A DNA stretch of 64,000 bases from JACCYI01 sp963828075 (lineage in GTDB: Bacteria > Actinomycetota > Thermoleophilia > Solirubrobacterales > Solirubrobacteraceae), in contig CAWHDH010000021.1 in assembly GCA_963828075.1 (NCBI GenBank), forward strand, positions 744,001 through 808,000, written 5' to 3'. Below, in pieces: positions 19,024 through 27,668 of this stretch; the stretch's first letter is position 1, and the number at the start of each line of letters is the position of its first letter. A model generated the notes under the pieces. That model ran no database searches. It was not told the DNA's origin and saw nothing but the letters and a program-made list of their open reading frames with translations. Both the position numbers and the translations under genes were made by a program.

Positions 19024-19491
19024 CGGGTCGAGCTCGGCCCAGCGTGCGGCGAGGATCCGCAGCAGGTGGCCGTGGGCGACGATCGCGGCGGTCCGGGGCC
19101 CGGCATCGAGCAGGCGGGCGATCACGCGATCCGCCCGCGCCCCGACCTGCTGGACCGTCTCGCCGCCCGGCGGCCCGTCGCGCCAGACGGTCCACCCCGG
19201 CCGTTGCTCACGCATCTGGGCCGTCGTGCGCCCCTCGGTCTCGCCGTAGTCCCACTCCTGGAGGTCGTCGTCGAGCTCGGCGACGTCGCCCAGGCCGGCC
19301 AGCTCCGCGGTCCGCCGCGCGCGCACGAGCGGGCTGGTGAGGACGAGGTCGAAGCGCTCGCCGGCCAGGCGGGCCGCGAGCGCCCGTGCCGCCGCCTCGC
19401 CCGCCGGCTCGAGCGGGATGTCGGTGCGGCCGGTGTGGCGGCCCGTCCGGCTCCACTCCGTCTGGCCGTGGCGGATGAGGACGATCCTCAC
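18910..19491 (-). CDS. Histidine phosphatase / phosphoglycerate-mutase family protein
   Basis: 193-aa phosphohydrolase of the branch-1 histidine phosphatase family. The catalytic His is H8 in VLIRHGQTEW; TSPLVRARRTAELAG is the usual follow-up, the second His lies in IVAHGHLLRIL, and the C-terminus has the family WNDTSHL. The substrate may be a sugar or nucleotide phosphate; members of this type have been called acid phosphatase, CobC or GpmB. The GTG start at 19491 overlaps the upstream stop as GTGA, so it is coupled to the carboxypeptidase-amidase gene. Its 3' end lies over the GIY-YIG gene. Confidence 0.87.
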   Translation of the reverse strand: MRIVLIRHGQTEWSRTGRHTGRTDIPLEPAGEAAARALAARLAGERFDLVLTSPLVRARRTAELAGLGDVAELDDDLQEWDYGETEGRTTAQMREQRPGWTVWRDGPPGGETVQQVGARADRVIARLLDAGPRTAAIVAHGHLLRILAARWAELDPSAGGRLSLSTAAVCELGHERERRVIKLWNDTSHLRDP

Positions 19492-20735
19492 AGCAGCCGC
19501 CGGTACCGGCGCATCGTGGCCGGCGCCATGTCGCCGTGGGTCTGGGTGCGCAGCCGCTCGACCCGCTCGCGGTGATACGGGCTCGACAGGCTCTCGGCGT
19601 GGCCGATGACGTCCTTCGTCGTGATCCCGTGGCGGTCGCGCAGCCAGCGGGTGAGCTTCAGCGAGGCCTCGAGCTGGCGCTCGTTGCCCATCACCTCGGC
19701 GTCGCTGCGGCCGACGTGCTCGATCCCCACCGACGTGTAGTTCAGGCCGACGGTGTGCCGGCACATCCACTTGAGCCGCACGAGCTGGTGGATCGTGCCG
19801 TCGCGGTCGACGATGAAGTGCGCGCAGGTGCCGGGCAGCTCGCCGAGCTCGGGGTCGCGCGCGTTGGCGGCGAACGTGTTGAACGCCGACGCGTAGTCGC
19901 CGGTCGCCGTGTAGTGCTCGACGATCACCTTCGGGTCGATCAGCCGGGCGCGACGGAATCCGTAGTGGCGATTGGAGTAGGCGCGCATCTGCTCGATCCG
20001 CCGCTCGCCGAACGGGATCGGGTCCCAGCGGATCGGCGGGCGCCCGGCGGTCGCCGCCGCGCTCGTCCGCGCGACGTCCCGTCCGGCGGCGAGGACCGCG
20101 CGCGCGTGGCGCGCGACGCCGCTCGCGTCCAGCCGCCCCGCCGGCAGCTCGACGACGAACGCGCTCGATCCCGGGTGCGCGTGGTTCTGCCAGCTGACCG
20201 CCGTGCCGCGGTAACGCGGCAGCGTCCGCAGCGGCAGCCGTGCCCGCCGCGCGTACGCGCGGACCACGGCCAGGTCGGCCCCCGGAGAGCGGACGACGAG
20301 CCGCATGTGCTGGTGGAACCAGACGGTGACGTCGGGGCGCTCGCGCTCGATGAACCGCTGCAGCGCGCGGGTCTCCGGTTCGGAGCCCTTGCGCGGCCCC
20401 GGGTAGTACGTATCGCCCCGCCGACCGCCGCCGCGCCAGCGGTACGGGAAGTTGCGGTTGAGGTCCACCCCGCGCGCGTTGTGGCGCGTGCCGCGGGCGA
20501 CGCCGTCCGGGTTCGACGCGCCGATCAGCCACAGCTGGACCCCGGCGGGCGGCGTGCGGCGGCGCAGCGCGCGGATGACCGCGTGGCCCGCCGTCTCGTC
20601 GCCGTGGATCGAGCCGACGGCCATCACGGTGACGGGCGCGCCGGGGTCGCCGACGTGCGTGGCGCGGATCGTCCGCCCCTCGACGGAGCCCGGGGCCAGC
20701 ACGGCGGCGGCCGCGGCCAGAAGAGCGAGCATCAT
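19488..20735 (-). CDS. Secreted M14 carboxypeptidase fused to N-acetylmuramoyl-L-alanine amidase
   Basis: 415-aa protein with a signal peptide (residues 1-20), predicted to cut peptidoglycan outside the cell. Residues 25-225 are an M14/MpaA-like carboxypeptidase with H44 and E47 (SIHGDETAGH), a second His at 141/143 (WFHQHM), DLNRNFPYRW, and catalytic E196 (VVELPAG). Residues 265-405 are an Amidase_2 domain: H274 (VEHYTAT), H327 (CRHTVG), H379 (VIGHAE) and an H/D pair near 400-402. Starts at 20735 and 20732 are both possible. The start lies only 21 nt from the divergent FAD oxidase start. The fusion suggests one enzyme that removes stem peptides and also trims them. Confidence 0.88.
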   Translation of the reverse strand: MMLALLAAAAAVLAPGSVEGRTIRATHVGDPGAPVTVMAVGSIHGDETAGHAVIRALRRRTPPAGVQLWLIGASNPDGVARGTRHNARGVDLNRNFPYRWRGGGRRGDTYYPGPRKGSEPETRALQRFIERERPDVTVWFHQHMRLVVRSPGADLAVVRAYARRARLPLRTLPRYRGTAVSWQNHAHPGSSAFVVELPAGRLDASGVARHARAVLAAGRDVARTSAAATAGRPPIRWDPIPFGERRIEQMRAYSNRHYGFRRARLIDPKVIVEHYTATGDYASAFNTFAANARDPELGELPGTCAHFIVDRDGTIHQLVRLKWMCRHTVGLNYTSVGIEHVGRSDAEVMGNERQLEASLKLTRWLRDRHGITTKDVIGHAESLSSPYHRERVERLRTQTHGDMAPATMRRYRRLL

Positions 20736-20756
20736 GCTTGAGGGTACGGTTGCCGC

Positions 20757-21884
20757 ATGGACTCCGTCGTCATCGTCGGCGCCGGCGTGCTCGGTGCCTC
20801 GCTCGCCTGGCGCCTCGCGCGCGACGGCGTCGCCGTCACGCTCGTCGACCAGTTCGAGCCTGGCGACCCCCGCTCCTCCTCGGGCGGCGAGTCGCGCCTG
20901 CTCCGCTGCTCGCACGGCTCGGACCCCGACTACACCGCCTCCGCCCGCCGCGCCCGCGCCCTGTGGCGCGAGCTCGAGGCCGAGACCGGGGCCGACCTGC
21001 TCGTCGAGTGCGGCGTCGCCTGGTTCGCGCACCGCGAGGACGGCTGGGAGGCGGAGTCGCTCGCGACCCTCAGCGCCCAGGGCGTGCCCGCCGAGCGGGT
21101 GGAGCCGGCCGAGGCGGCCCGCCGCTTCCCCGCCCTCGGCCTCGACGACCTGACGTTCGTGCTCTGGGAGCCGGAGGCCGGCGTGCTGCGGGCAGAACGC
21201 GGGGTCCGAACGCTCGCCGCCCGCGCGGCGGCCCTCGGCGCGCGGGTCGAGCGGGCGGTCGCGCGGCCCGACGGCGACGCGGTCGCGCTCGACGACGGCC
21301 GCCGCCTGGAGGCCGACCGCATCGTGTGGTCGTGCGGCCCGTGGCTCGCCGCGCTGTTCGGAGAGCTCGTCGCGCTGCGGGTCACCCGCCAGGACCTGTT
21401 CTTCTTCGACGGCGGCCCCGCGTGGGCGACCCCCGGCGTCCCCGGATGGGTCGACTACGACCTGGCGATCTACGGCACCGGCGACCTCGACGGCCACGGC
21501 GTCAAGGCGGCGCCCGACACCGAAGGCCCGCCCGTGTCGCCCGACGCGCCGCTGCCGGCCACCGACCCGGCGAACGAGCGCGCCGCCCGCGAGTACCTCG
21601 CGCGCCGCTTCCCGCCGCTGGCCGACGCTCCGCTGCGCTCCTCGCGGGCGTGCCGCTACGAGCTCTCGCCCGACTCCCACTTCGTCGCCGCCCCGCACCC
21701 GGAGCACCCCGTCCACTGGCTGGTCGGCGGCGGCTCGGGCCACGGGTTCAAGCACGGCCCGGCGCTGGCCGAGCGGCTCAAGGATGCGTGGCGCGGCGGG
21801 GTGCCGTTGCCGGCTGCTTTTGCTCTCGGTGAGCGGGCGCCGGGCCGGTCGCTCCGGACGGCCGGGAGCAACGTGGCGGAGTGA
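20757..21884 (+). CDS. FAD-dependent amine oxidase, monomeric sarcosine oxidase family
   Basis: 375-aa flavoprotein of the DAO/MSOX family, likely oxidising an N-methyl or secondary amino acid. The FAD-binding GxGxxG is VVIVGAGVLGASLAWRLA at residues 4-21. The family motif SSSGGESRLLRCSHG and the C-terminal VGGGSGHGFKHGPALAE are typical of N-methyltryptophan oxidase and sarcosine oxidase. The covalent-flavin cysteine of MSOX would fall near the C-terminal motif, and none is evident there. ATG 20757 is the natural start. The promoter must overlap the divergent gene's 5' end. Confidence 0.87.
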   Translation: MDSVVIVGAGVLGASLAWRLARDGVAVTLVDQFEPGDPRSSSGGESRLLRCSHGSDPDYTASARRARALWRELEAETGADLLVECGVAWFAHREDGWEAESLATLSAQGVPAERVEPAEAARRFPALGLDDLTFVLWEPEAGVLRAERGVRTLAARAAALGARVERAVARPDGDAVALDDGRRLEADRIVWSCGPWLAALFGELVALRVTRQDLFFFDGGPAWATPGVPGWVDYDLAIYGTGDLDGHGVKAAPDTEGPPVSPDAPLPATDPANERAAREYLARRFPPLADAPLRSSRACRYELSPDSHFVAAPHPEHPVHWLVGGGSGHGFKHGPALAERLKDAWRGGVPLPAAFALGERAPGRSLRTAGSNVAE

Positions 21885-21897
21885 GCATCCGCAAGAA

Positions 21898-22389
21898 TCA
21901 CACTCCCAGAGGGCGCAGCTCCTCCGCATAGGACACCGAGTGGCGCCGCAACGCACCACCGGCGCCGATCTCATACGCGCCCATGCGCCAGAGCGGCGGC
22001 GAGTATGCGTGGATGGTCACCGCCGGGCGGTCTCCGGCGTGCAGGACGCGGTGGATGTCGGAGGCCTGGAAGTCGAAGACCGCGCCCGGCCCGAGCTCGC
22101 GCCGCAGCGGCGAGCGGGCGATGGCGAGGCGGTCCTCGCGGACGCGGCCGTCGACCACCGCGACGGCGCCGGCGGAGAGGTCGTGGTCGTGGAAGCCGGT
22201 GTCGTGGTCGCGCATCCAGCAGATCAGCCAGACCGCGAGGTGCTCGTCGCGGTGCAGCTGCTCGTAGATGCGGGCGTCGGGGTCGTGGTGCACGAGGTGG
22301 GCCCAGTGCTCGGGGCGCTGCGCGAGGCCGGCGACGAGGCGGCGCAGCTCGGGGCGCTCGAGGTCGCGGCCGAGGGGTCGGTCGATCAT
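21898..22389 (-). CDS. Thiol dioxygenase (cysteine dioxygenase family)
   Basis: 163-aa cupin-fold enzyme that would oxidise a small thiol to its sulfinic acid. The iron ligands are H67 and H69 (FHDHDLS) and H113 (SDIHRVLH). The arginine that binds the cysteine carboxylate in mammalian CDO is not obvious; Y42-E43-Q44 lies in that region, which is closer to the Gln-type enzymes acting on 3-mercaptopropionate. That alignment was done by eye, so the substrate is uncertain. Its ATG overlaps the amidohydrolase stop by 4 nt (ATGA), making it the last gene of the acyl-CoA ligase, GMC oxidoreductase, amidohydrolase run. Confidence 0.82.
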   Translation of the reverse strand: MIDRPLGRDLERPELRRLVAGLAQRPEHWAHLVHHDPDARIYEQLHRDEHLAVWLICWMRDHDTGFHDHDLSAGAVAVVDGRVREDRLAIARSPLRRELGPGAVFDFQASDIHRVLHAGDRPAVTIHAYSPPLWRMGAYEIGAGGALRRHSVSYAEELRPLGV

Positions 22390-23306
22390 CCGGTGCCCGC
22401 CTCCACGGGCGTCCCGCGGAGCAGGCGCTCGGCGTTCGTGGTGGTCATCGCGGCGTGCGCGGCGTCGCCGAGCAGCCGGGTCGGAGGCGGGGTCGCCAGC
22501 GGGCGGTCGGAGCCGTAGACGAGCTGGTCGACGCCGACGGCGCGGACCGTCGCGTCGAGAGCGCGGACGCCGTAGGAGGAGGTGTCGTAGAAGAGGCCCG
22601 TGTCATGGGCGGCCGCCGCCGGACCGCCGCGCGCGGCGAGGCGCTCGAGCTGGAGGGGTGCGCCGCCGCCGAGTGCCGCGAAGAGGACGCGCAGGCCCGG
22701 ATGCGCGGGGCGCCCCCACTCGACGAACGCCAGCCACGCCGCCTGCATGCCGGCCACATACGCGGTCATCGCCGCCCACCACGGCGGCCGGCGCGCGAAC
22801 GTCGCCGGCGCCGCGCCCGGATGGACGAACAGCGGCGCCGAGCGCGCTTCGAGCGCCGCGAGCAGCGGCCCGAGCCGCTCGAGCCCGTCTGGCGACCCGA
22901 TCGCGCCGGCCGGCAGCGACACGCCGACGGCCCCGCGGTCGAGCAGGGCGAGTGCGGCGGCGGCGGGATCGGGATCGGCGAGCGCGACGGTCGCCCAGAC
23001 GCCGAACGGCTCGCCGAGCGCGAGCGCGCCCTCGTGCCAGGCGGCGAGCAGCGGCGCCGCCTCGGCGAGCGGGAGCGCCTCGAGCCCGAGCGGGTGCGAG
23101 AGCGCGAGCAGCACGCGCTCGATCCCGTCGGCCTCGGCGATCGCGCGGCGCGCGGTGGGATCGTGATCGACCGCCGCGACCGCGAACGGCGGCTCGCCGG
23201 CGAGCTCGAGCGTGTCGGCCGAGGTGATCCGCGGCGCCGCCGTGCGCGCCCGCAGGGCGGCGAGTAGCGACTCCGGCCAGAGGTGCTGGTGGACGTCGAT
23301 GGCCAT
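22386..23306 (-). CDS. Amidohydrolase family 2 (TIM-barrel) protein
   Basis: 306-aa metal-dependent hydrolase or decarboxylase of the amidohydrolase_2 (ACMSD-like) family. The metal-binding H-x-H appears at the very N-terminus in MAIDVHQHLWPES. Later motifs are LFVHPGAAPA in the middle and LVYGSDRPLATPP near the C-terminus, with the usual Asp. ATG 23306 was chosen because it places H-x-H at residues 6-8; an ATG at 23351 would add 15 residues encoded by an operator-like palindrome. It overlaps the dioxygenase gene by ATGA. The substrate is unknown. Confidence 0.8.
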   Translation of the reverse strand: MAIDVHQHLWPESLLAALRARTAAPRITSADTLELAGEPPFAVAAVDHDPTARRAIAEADGIERVLLALSHPLGLEALPLAEAAPLLAAWHEGALALGEPFGVWATVALADPDPAAAALALLDRGAVGVSLPAGAIGSPDGLERLGPLLAALEARSAPLFVHPGAAPATFARRPPWWAAMTAYVAGMQAAWLAFVEWGRPAHPGLRVLFAALGGGAPLQLERLAARGGPAAAAHDTGLFYDTSSYGVRALDATVRAVGVDQLVYGSDRPLATPPPTRLLGDAAHAAMTTTNAERLLRGTPVEAGTG

Positions 23307-23316
23307 CCGGGCCGGG

Positions 23317-23356
23317 ACTATACCTGTAAATCCCGACCCGATATCTGCCATTTACA
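23317..23356. promoter_or_regulatory. AT-rich promoter-like site with TGTAAAT/ATTTACA palindrome
   Basis: TGTAAAT (23325-23331) and ATTTACA (23350-23356) are a perfect inverted repeat with an 18-nt spacer. On the minus strand TATAGT (23322-23317) follows, 10 bp before the amidohydrolase ATG. Such AT-rich words stand out in this GC-rich DNA and suggest an internal promoter with a repressor site, placed at the stop of the GMC oxidoreductase gene. Confidence 0.5.
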
Positions 23357-24962
23357 TCGCCGACGCGGTGGCGGCCTCCCGCAGCGGCGTCACGCCGCGG
23401 ATCAGGTCGCTGGCGCGCTCGGCGATGGCGATCGTCGGCGCGTTGGTGTTGCCGCGCGGCACGACCGGCATCACCGACGCGTCGACCACGCGCAGGCCCT
23501 CGAGCCCCTGCACCCGGAGCTGGGTGTCGACCACCGTGCCGATCGCGCACGTGCCGGCGGGGTGATAGAGCGTCTGGGTCTTGCGCCGGACGTGCGAGCG
23601 GTACGCCTCGTCGGAGTCGCCGAGCGGCACCTCGTACGGGTCCTTGGCGAACGGACGCAGCGCCTCCTGGTCGGCGACGTCCATCACCGCGCGGACGCCC
23701 TCGACCATCTGCTCGAGGTCGTCCTCGACCGCGTAGTAGTTGTGGCGGATGACCGGCTTGGCGGTCGGGTCCGCCGACGCGATCGTCACCTCGCCGCGGC
23801 TCGCCGGGTGCAGCAGGCACGCGGAGAGCACGAATCCGTGGTCGGGCGGCTCGGCGAGGCCCTCCTCGATGAACATCACCGGGACCGCGTGCATCTGGAT
23901 GTTCGGCGCCGGAAGCTCTGCGCGGGTGCGCAGGAACGCGCCGCCCTCGCCGATGTTCGAGGTCAGCGGGCCGTGGCCGTTCTGCGCGAAGTCCTCCATG
24001 TGGGCCTCGGCGGTGTCGGGCAGCACGGCGACGAGCAGCGACACGGGCTGGTCGGTCGTCCACGCCCCGCCGACGGCGGGGTGGTCCTGCAGGTTCTGGC
24101 CGACCTCCGCATGGTCGAGCACCACCTCGATCTGGTTGAGCATCAGCCGCTCGGCGGGCCCGACGCCCGACAGCATCAGCAGCTGCGGGGAGTTGTAGGC
24201 GCCGCCGCAGAGCAGGACCTCGCGGCCGGCCCGATAGGTCGTCTCCTCCCCCAGCCGCTCGCCGACGACGCCGACCGCGCGCGTGCCGTCGAAGACGATC
24301 CGCTGGGCCCGCGTGTACGGGACGATCGTGAGGTTCTCGCGCTCCGCCGCGGGATGCAGGTAGGCGACCGCGGTCGAGCAGCGCATCCCGCGCCGCTGCG
24401 TGAGCTGGTAGATCCCGGCGCCGTCCTGCTCGGGGCCGTTGAAGTCGTCGTTCGCCTGCAGGCCCGCCTGCAGCGCCGCCTCGACGAACGCCTGGGTCAT
24501 CACGCTGTCGGCCCGGTTCTCCTGCACGCTGAGCGGCCCGCCGGCGCCGTGGAGCTCGGAGGCGCCGCGCTCGTTGTCCTCGGCGCGCAGGAAGTACGGG
24601 AGCAGGTCGTCCCAGCCCCAGCCGGTGGCGCCCTCGGCCTCCCAGCCCTCGTAGTCGATCCGGTTGCCGCGGATGTAGATCATCGCGTTCATCGAGCTCG
24701 ACCCGCCGAGCGTCTTGCCGCGCGGCAGGTAGATCCGGCGGCCCTCGCAGAACGGCTCGGCGTGGGTCGAGTAGTCCCAGTCGAACTGGGTCTTGAACAG
24801 CTTCCCGAACGCCATCGGGACGTGGATGTTCTCCGCCGTGTCGGGTGGCCCCGCCTCGAGGACGCAGACGCTCACCGCCGGGTCCTCGCTCAGGCGCGCG
24901 GCGAGCACGCAGCCCGCCGACCCGGCCCCGACGATGACGTAGTCGTACTCGTGGTCAGACAC
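23352..24962 (-). CDS. GMC-family FAD oxidoreductase (choline/alcohol dehydrogenase-like)
   Basis: 536-aa flavoenzyme that would oxidise an alcohol to an aldehyde. The FAD-binding motif is YVIVGAGSAGCVLAARL at residues 8-24, the GMC signature is GKTLGGSSSMNAMIYIRGN, and the catalytic His lies in TLYHPAGTCAIG with the Asn partner in GNTNAPTIAIAERASDLI. It resembles BetA/AlkJ-type dehydrogenases, but glycine-betaine genes are absent nearby, so choline is not a safe substrate. The start overlaps the acyl-CoA ligase gene by 8 nt, so it is translationally coupled. Confidence 0.9.
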   Translation of the reverse strand: MSDHEYDYVIVGAGSAGCVLAARLSEDPAVSVCVLEAGPPDTAENIHVPMAFGKLFKTQFDWDYSTHAEPFCEGRRIYLPRGKTLGGSSSMNAMIYIRGNRIDYEGWEAEGATGWGWDDLLPYFLRAEDNERGASELHGAGGPLSVQENRADSVMTQAFVEAALQAGLQANDDFNGPEQDGAGIYQLTQRRGMRCSTAVAYLHPAAERENLTIVPYTRAQRIVFDGTRAVGVVGERLGEETTYRAGREVLLCGGAYNSPQLLMLSGVGPAERLMLNQIEVVLDHAEVGQNLQDHPAVGGAWTTDQPVSLLVAVLPDTAEAHMEDFAQNGHGPLTSNIGEGGAFLRTRAELPAPNIQMHAVPVMFIEEGLAEPPDHGFVLSACLLHPASRGEVTIASADPTAKPVIRHNYYAVEDDLEQMVEGVRAVMDVADQEALRPFAKDPYEVPLGDSDEAYRSHVRRKTQTLYHPAGTCAIGTVVDTQLRVQGLEGLRVVDASVMPVVPRGNTNAPTIAIAERASDLIRGVTPLREAATASAM

Positions 24963-26607
24963 GCTGGCTCCTTCCGGCTTGGGACACCTCGAGCTCGCCG
25001 TCGGCGAGCCGCTTGCGCAGCACCTTCTTGTCGAACTTCCCGACGCTGGTCTTGGGCACCTCGTCGATGAACGCGAACGCGTCGGGGACCTGCCACCCGG
25101 CCATGCGGCCGGCGAGGTGCCGGCGCAGCTCGCGCAGGTCGGCGCGCGCGCCCTCGTCGAGCACCACGCAGGCGAGCGGGCGCTCGGTCCAGCGCTCGTC
25201 GGGCATGGCGATCACCGCCGCCTCGACGACGGCGGGGTGCTCCATCAGCTCGGTCTCGAGCTCGACGGAGGAGATCCACTCGCCGCCGGACTTGATCAGG
25301 TCCTTGGCCCGGTCGGTGATGCGGACGTAGCCGTCGGGCGTGACCGAGCCGATGTCGCCCGTGCGCAGCCAGCCGTCGTCGAACTTGTCGTCGCCCGAGG
25401 GGTCCTCGTAGTAGCGGCTGGCGATCCACGGGCCGCGGACCTCGATCTCGCCGGTGGAGGTGCCGTCCCAGGGGACCTCCTCGCCCGGGTCGTTGACGAG
25501 TCGCAGCTCGACCCACGGGACGATCCGGCCCTGGGTCACGCGCCGCTCCCAGTGCTCCTCGGTCGAGGCGTCGTCGTTCCCCGCCTGTGGGCGCGCGATG
25601 GAGCACAGCGGGCTGGTCTCGGTCATCCCCCAGGCCTGCAGGATCCGGACGCCGTGGCGCTCGAAGCCCTCCATCAGCTTCCGCGGGACCGCCGCCCCGC
25701 CGCAGACCCCGCCGCGCAGGCTCGACAGGTCCGGCTTCTGCTCGTCGGCGAAGCGCAGGAGGTCGCCGAGGACGGTGGGGACGCCGGCCACGAGGGTGGC
25801 GCGCTCCTTCGCGATCGCGCGCGCCAGCGGCGCGGCCGCGACGTAGCGGTTGGGCATGATCAGCCCGGCGCCGGTCATCGCCGCGGCGAACGGGATCCCC
25901 CAGGCGTTGACGTGGAACATCGGGACGATGAGGACGGCGCGATCGGCGCTCGAGAGCCCGATCGAGTCGACCATGCACGCCGCGGTCGAGTGCAGCGCGA
26001 CCGAGCGGTGCGAGTACAGGACGCCCTTCGGGTTGCCGGTCGTCCCGCTCGTGTAGCAGAGGGCGGCCGCCTGGCGCTCGTCGATCTCCGGCCAGTCGTA
26101 GGCGCCGGGCCCCGCCTCCTCGAGCAGGTCCTCGTAGCGCTGGGCGCCGCGCAGCCCGCCGTCGGGGCCGTCGCCCATGACGACGTAGCGTGGCTTGCGC
26201 TCGTAGTGCTCCGAGAGCTTGGCGAGCCCCGGCGCCAGCGAGTCGTCGACGAAGATCACGGTGTCTTCCGCGTGATCGATGATGTAGATGAGCTGCTCGG
26301 GGAACAGGCGGATGTTGAGCGTGTGCAGGACCGCGCCGAAGCTTGGGACCGCGAGGTAGAGCTCGAAGTGGCGCTGGGAGTTCCAGCCGAAGGTGGCGAC
26401 GCGGTCGCCCGGCTTGACGCCCAGACCCTCGAGCACCCGGCCCAGGCGATCGACGCGCTCGGCGACCTCGGCGAAGGTGGCGCGCGAGGAGGGTGTCGGG
26501 TCCTCCTGCAGGGTGACGACCTCCTGGTCGCCGTAGCACGCGCGCATGCGGCGGCGTATGGCGCCCACGGTCAGCTGGGCGTCGTTCTGCATCAGGCCTT
26601 CGAGCAC
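24955..26607 (-). CDS. Acyl-CoA ligase (AMP-forming), long/medium-chain type
   Basis: 550-aa adenylate-forming enzyme that activates a carboxylic acid to its CoA thioester. The P-loop-like motif YTSGTTGNPKGV is at about residues 185-196; WGMTETSP, DGWLRTGDIG and the C-terminal lysine region TSVGKFDKKVLRK are all present. GTG 26607 is preferred over ATG 26592 because GGAGGAGA lies 4-11 nt before it and relatives begin with a similar LEGLMQ sequence. It is first in the operon with the GMC oxidoreductase, the amidohydrolase and the thiol dioxygenase. The acid activated is unknown. Confidence 0.9.
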   Translation of the reverse strand: MLEGLMQNDAQLTVGAIRRRMRACYGDQEVVTLQEDPTPSSRATFAEVAERVDRLGRVLEGLGVKPGDRVATFGWNSQRHFELYLAVPSFGAVLHTLNIRLFPEQLIYIIDHAEDTVIFVDDSLAPGLAKLSEHYERKPRYVVMGDGPDGGLRGAQRYEDLLEEAGPGAYDWPEIDERQAAALCYTSGTTGNPKGVLYSHRSVALHSTAACMVDSIGLSSADRAVLIVPMFHVNAWGIPFAAAMTGAGLIMPNRYVAAAPLARAIAKERATLVAGVPTVLGDLLRFADEQKPDLSSLRGGVCGGAAVPRKLMEGFERHGVRILQAWGMTETSPLCSIARPQAGNDDASTEEHWERRVTQGRIVPWVELRLVNDPGEEVPWDGTSTGEIEVRGPWIASRYYEDPSGDDKFDDGWLRTGDIGSVTPDGYVRITDRAKDLIKSGGEWISSVELETELMEHPAVVEAAVIAMPDERWTERPLACVVLDEGARADLRELRRHLAGRMAGWQVPDAFAFIDEVPKTSVGKFDKKVLRKRLADGELEVSQAGRSQRV

Positions 26608-26690
26608 GGCTCTCCTCCAGAGTGGCTGTCGGCCGATCCTCTCGCGCAGCGGCGGCGCGCACAAGGGCGAGACGGCATACTGCCGCCGCA

Positions 26691-27668
26691 ATGCAGGTTC
26701 TCGTCATCGGCGCCGACGCAGGCGCGATCGCTGAGCAGATCGATCCGGCCGCCGAGCTCGTGGATCCCGGCGGGGCGCCAGACCCCCACGAGCTCGCCGG
26801 CCGGCTGCGCGAGCGCCCGGTCGCCGGCGTCGAGGCCGGCCTGCTGGCGCCGATCAGCCCGCGCTACTCGGTCCGCGACCTCGCGATCGAGCTCGGCGCA
26901 CCGGTGCTGCTCGCCGTCGCCGCGTCGGATGACGCGATCAGCGAGGCGCGGCTCGCGCTGGAGGCGGCGCGCGGCGCCGGCCTGCGGGTCATCGACGTCG
27001 TCCTGGCCGGCGACAGCCACCCGGACGACCGCGCCCTGCTCTCAGCGCTCGCCGACGTGCCCGTCGTGACCTTCCCGCCGCAGGAGCCCTGGCCGGTCGA
27101 GGAGTGGCTCGCGGCCCCACCGCCGCCACCGCCGGGCGCAACCGCGGCTCGTGGCGGTGCGACCGTCGTGCTCGAGCCCTACCGCGAGTGGATCTCCCAG
27201 CCGGTCGGCGACCCGCGCGCGACGGCGCGACCGCAGATCATGGCGGCGATGCTCGAGATCATCGCCGCCGAGGGCCCGATGCTGGCCTCGCGCGCCTACG
27301 CCCTGTACAACCGCGCGTCGGGCGGGCGCAAGCTGACCACGATTGCCCGCGCGCCGCTCGCCTCCGCCGTCCACTGGCTTGCGCAGGAGCGGCGCATCGC
27401 CCGCATCTCGCGCGACGAGATTCCCTGGCAGGACGACGACGTCGTCCGCGTGCTCGATGCGCCGGCGATCCACGTCCGCGAGCTGGGGCCGCGGACGCTC
27501 GAGGAGGTGCCGCTCGACGAGATCGCCGAGCTGATGCGCCGCCAGCGGGCCGGGGATCCCGCCGCCGCCAAGCGCGCGGTGCTCGACGTCTACGGCCTCA
27601 AGCGCCTGACCACCCGCGCGGACGCGTACCTCGAGCTGGCCGTCGGGCTGTCAGCCGAAGACGCCTGA
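26691..27668 (+). CDS. Two-domain protein of unknown function (P-loop-like N-domain, helix-turn-helix-like C-domain)
   Basis: 325-aa protein. Residues 1-120 form alternating strands and helices (MQVLVIGADAGAIAE, SVRDLAIELGAPVLLAVAA, GLRVIDVVLAG) and resemble a dethiobiotin-synthetase-like fold without a clear P-loop. After a Pro-rich linker (about 142-150) the C-terminal domain contains RPQIMAAMLEIIAAEGPMLA and a winged-helix-like ASAVHWLAQERRIARI stretch, similar to the end domain of DUF3320-type helicase-associated proteins. The start at ATG 26691 is divergent from the acyl-CoA ligase. Its last 18 nt overlap the convergent amidohydrolase gene. No confident function. Confidence 0.6.
   Translation: MQVLVIGADAGAIAEQIDPAAELVDPGGAPDPHELAGRLRERPVAGVEAGLLAPISPRYSVRDLAIELGAPVLLAVAASDDAISEARLALEAARGAGLRVIDVVLAGDSHPDDRALLSALADVPVVTFPPQEPWPVEEWLAAPPPPPPGATAARGGATVVLEPYREWISQPVGDPRATARPQIMAAMLEIIAAEGPMLASRAYALYNRASGGRKLTTIARAPLASAVHWLAQERRIARISRDEIPWQDDDVVRVLDAPAIHVRELGPRTLEEVPLDEIAELMRRQRAGDPAAAKRAVLDVYGLKRLTTRADAYLELAVGLSAEDA

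Noticed and set aside
22386..23351. Amidohydrolase start at ATG 23351
   Set aside because: It would translate the TGTAAAT/ATTTACA region and push the metal-binding H-x-H away from its usual N-terminal place.
23352..24962. Calling the GMC oxidoreductase choline dehydrogenase (betA)
   Set aside because: Family motifs fit but the context has no betaine genes, and many GMC enzymes act on other alcohols.
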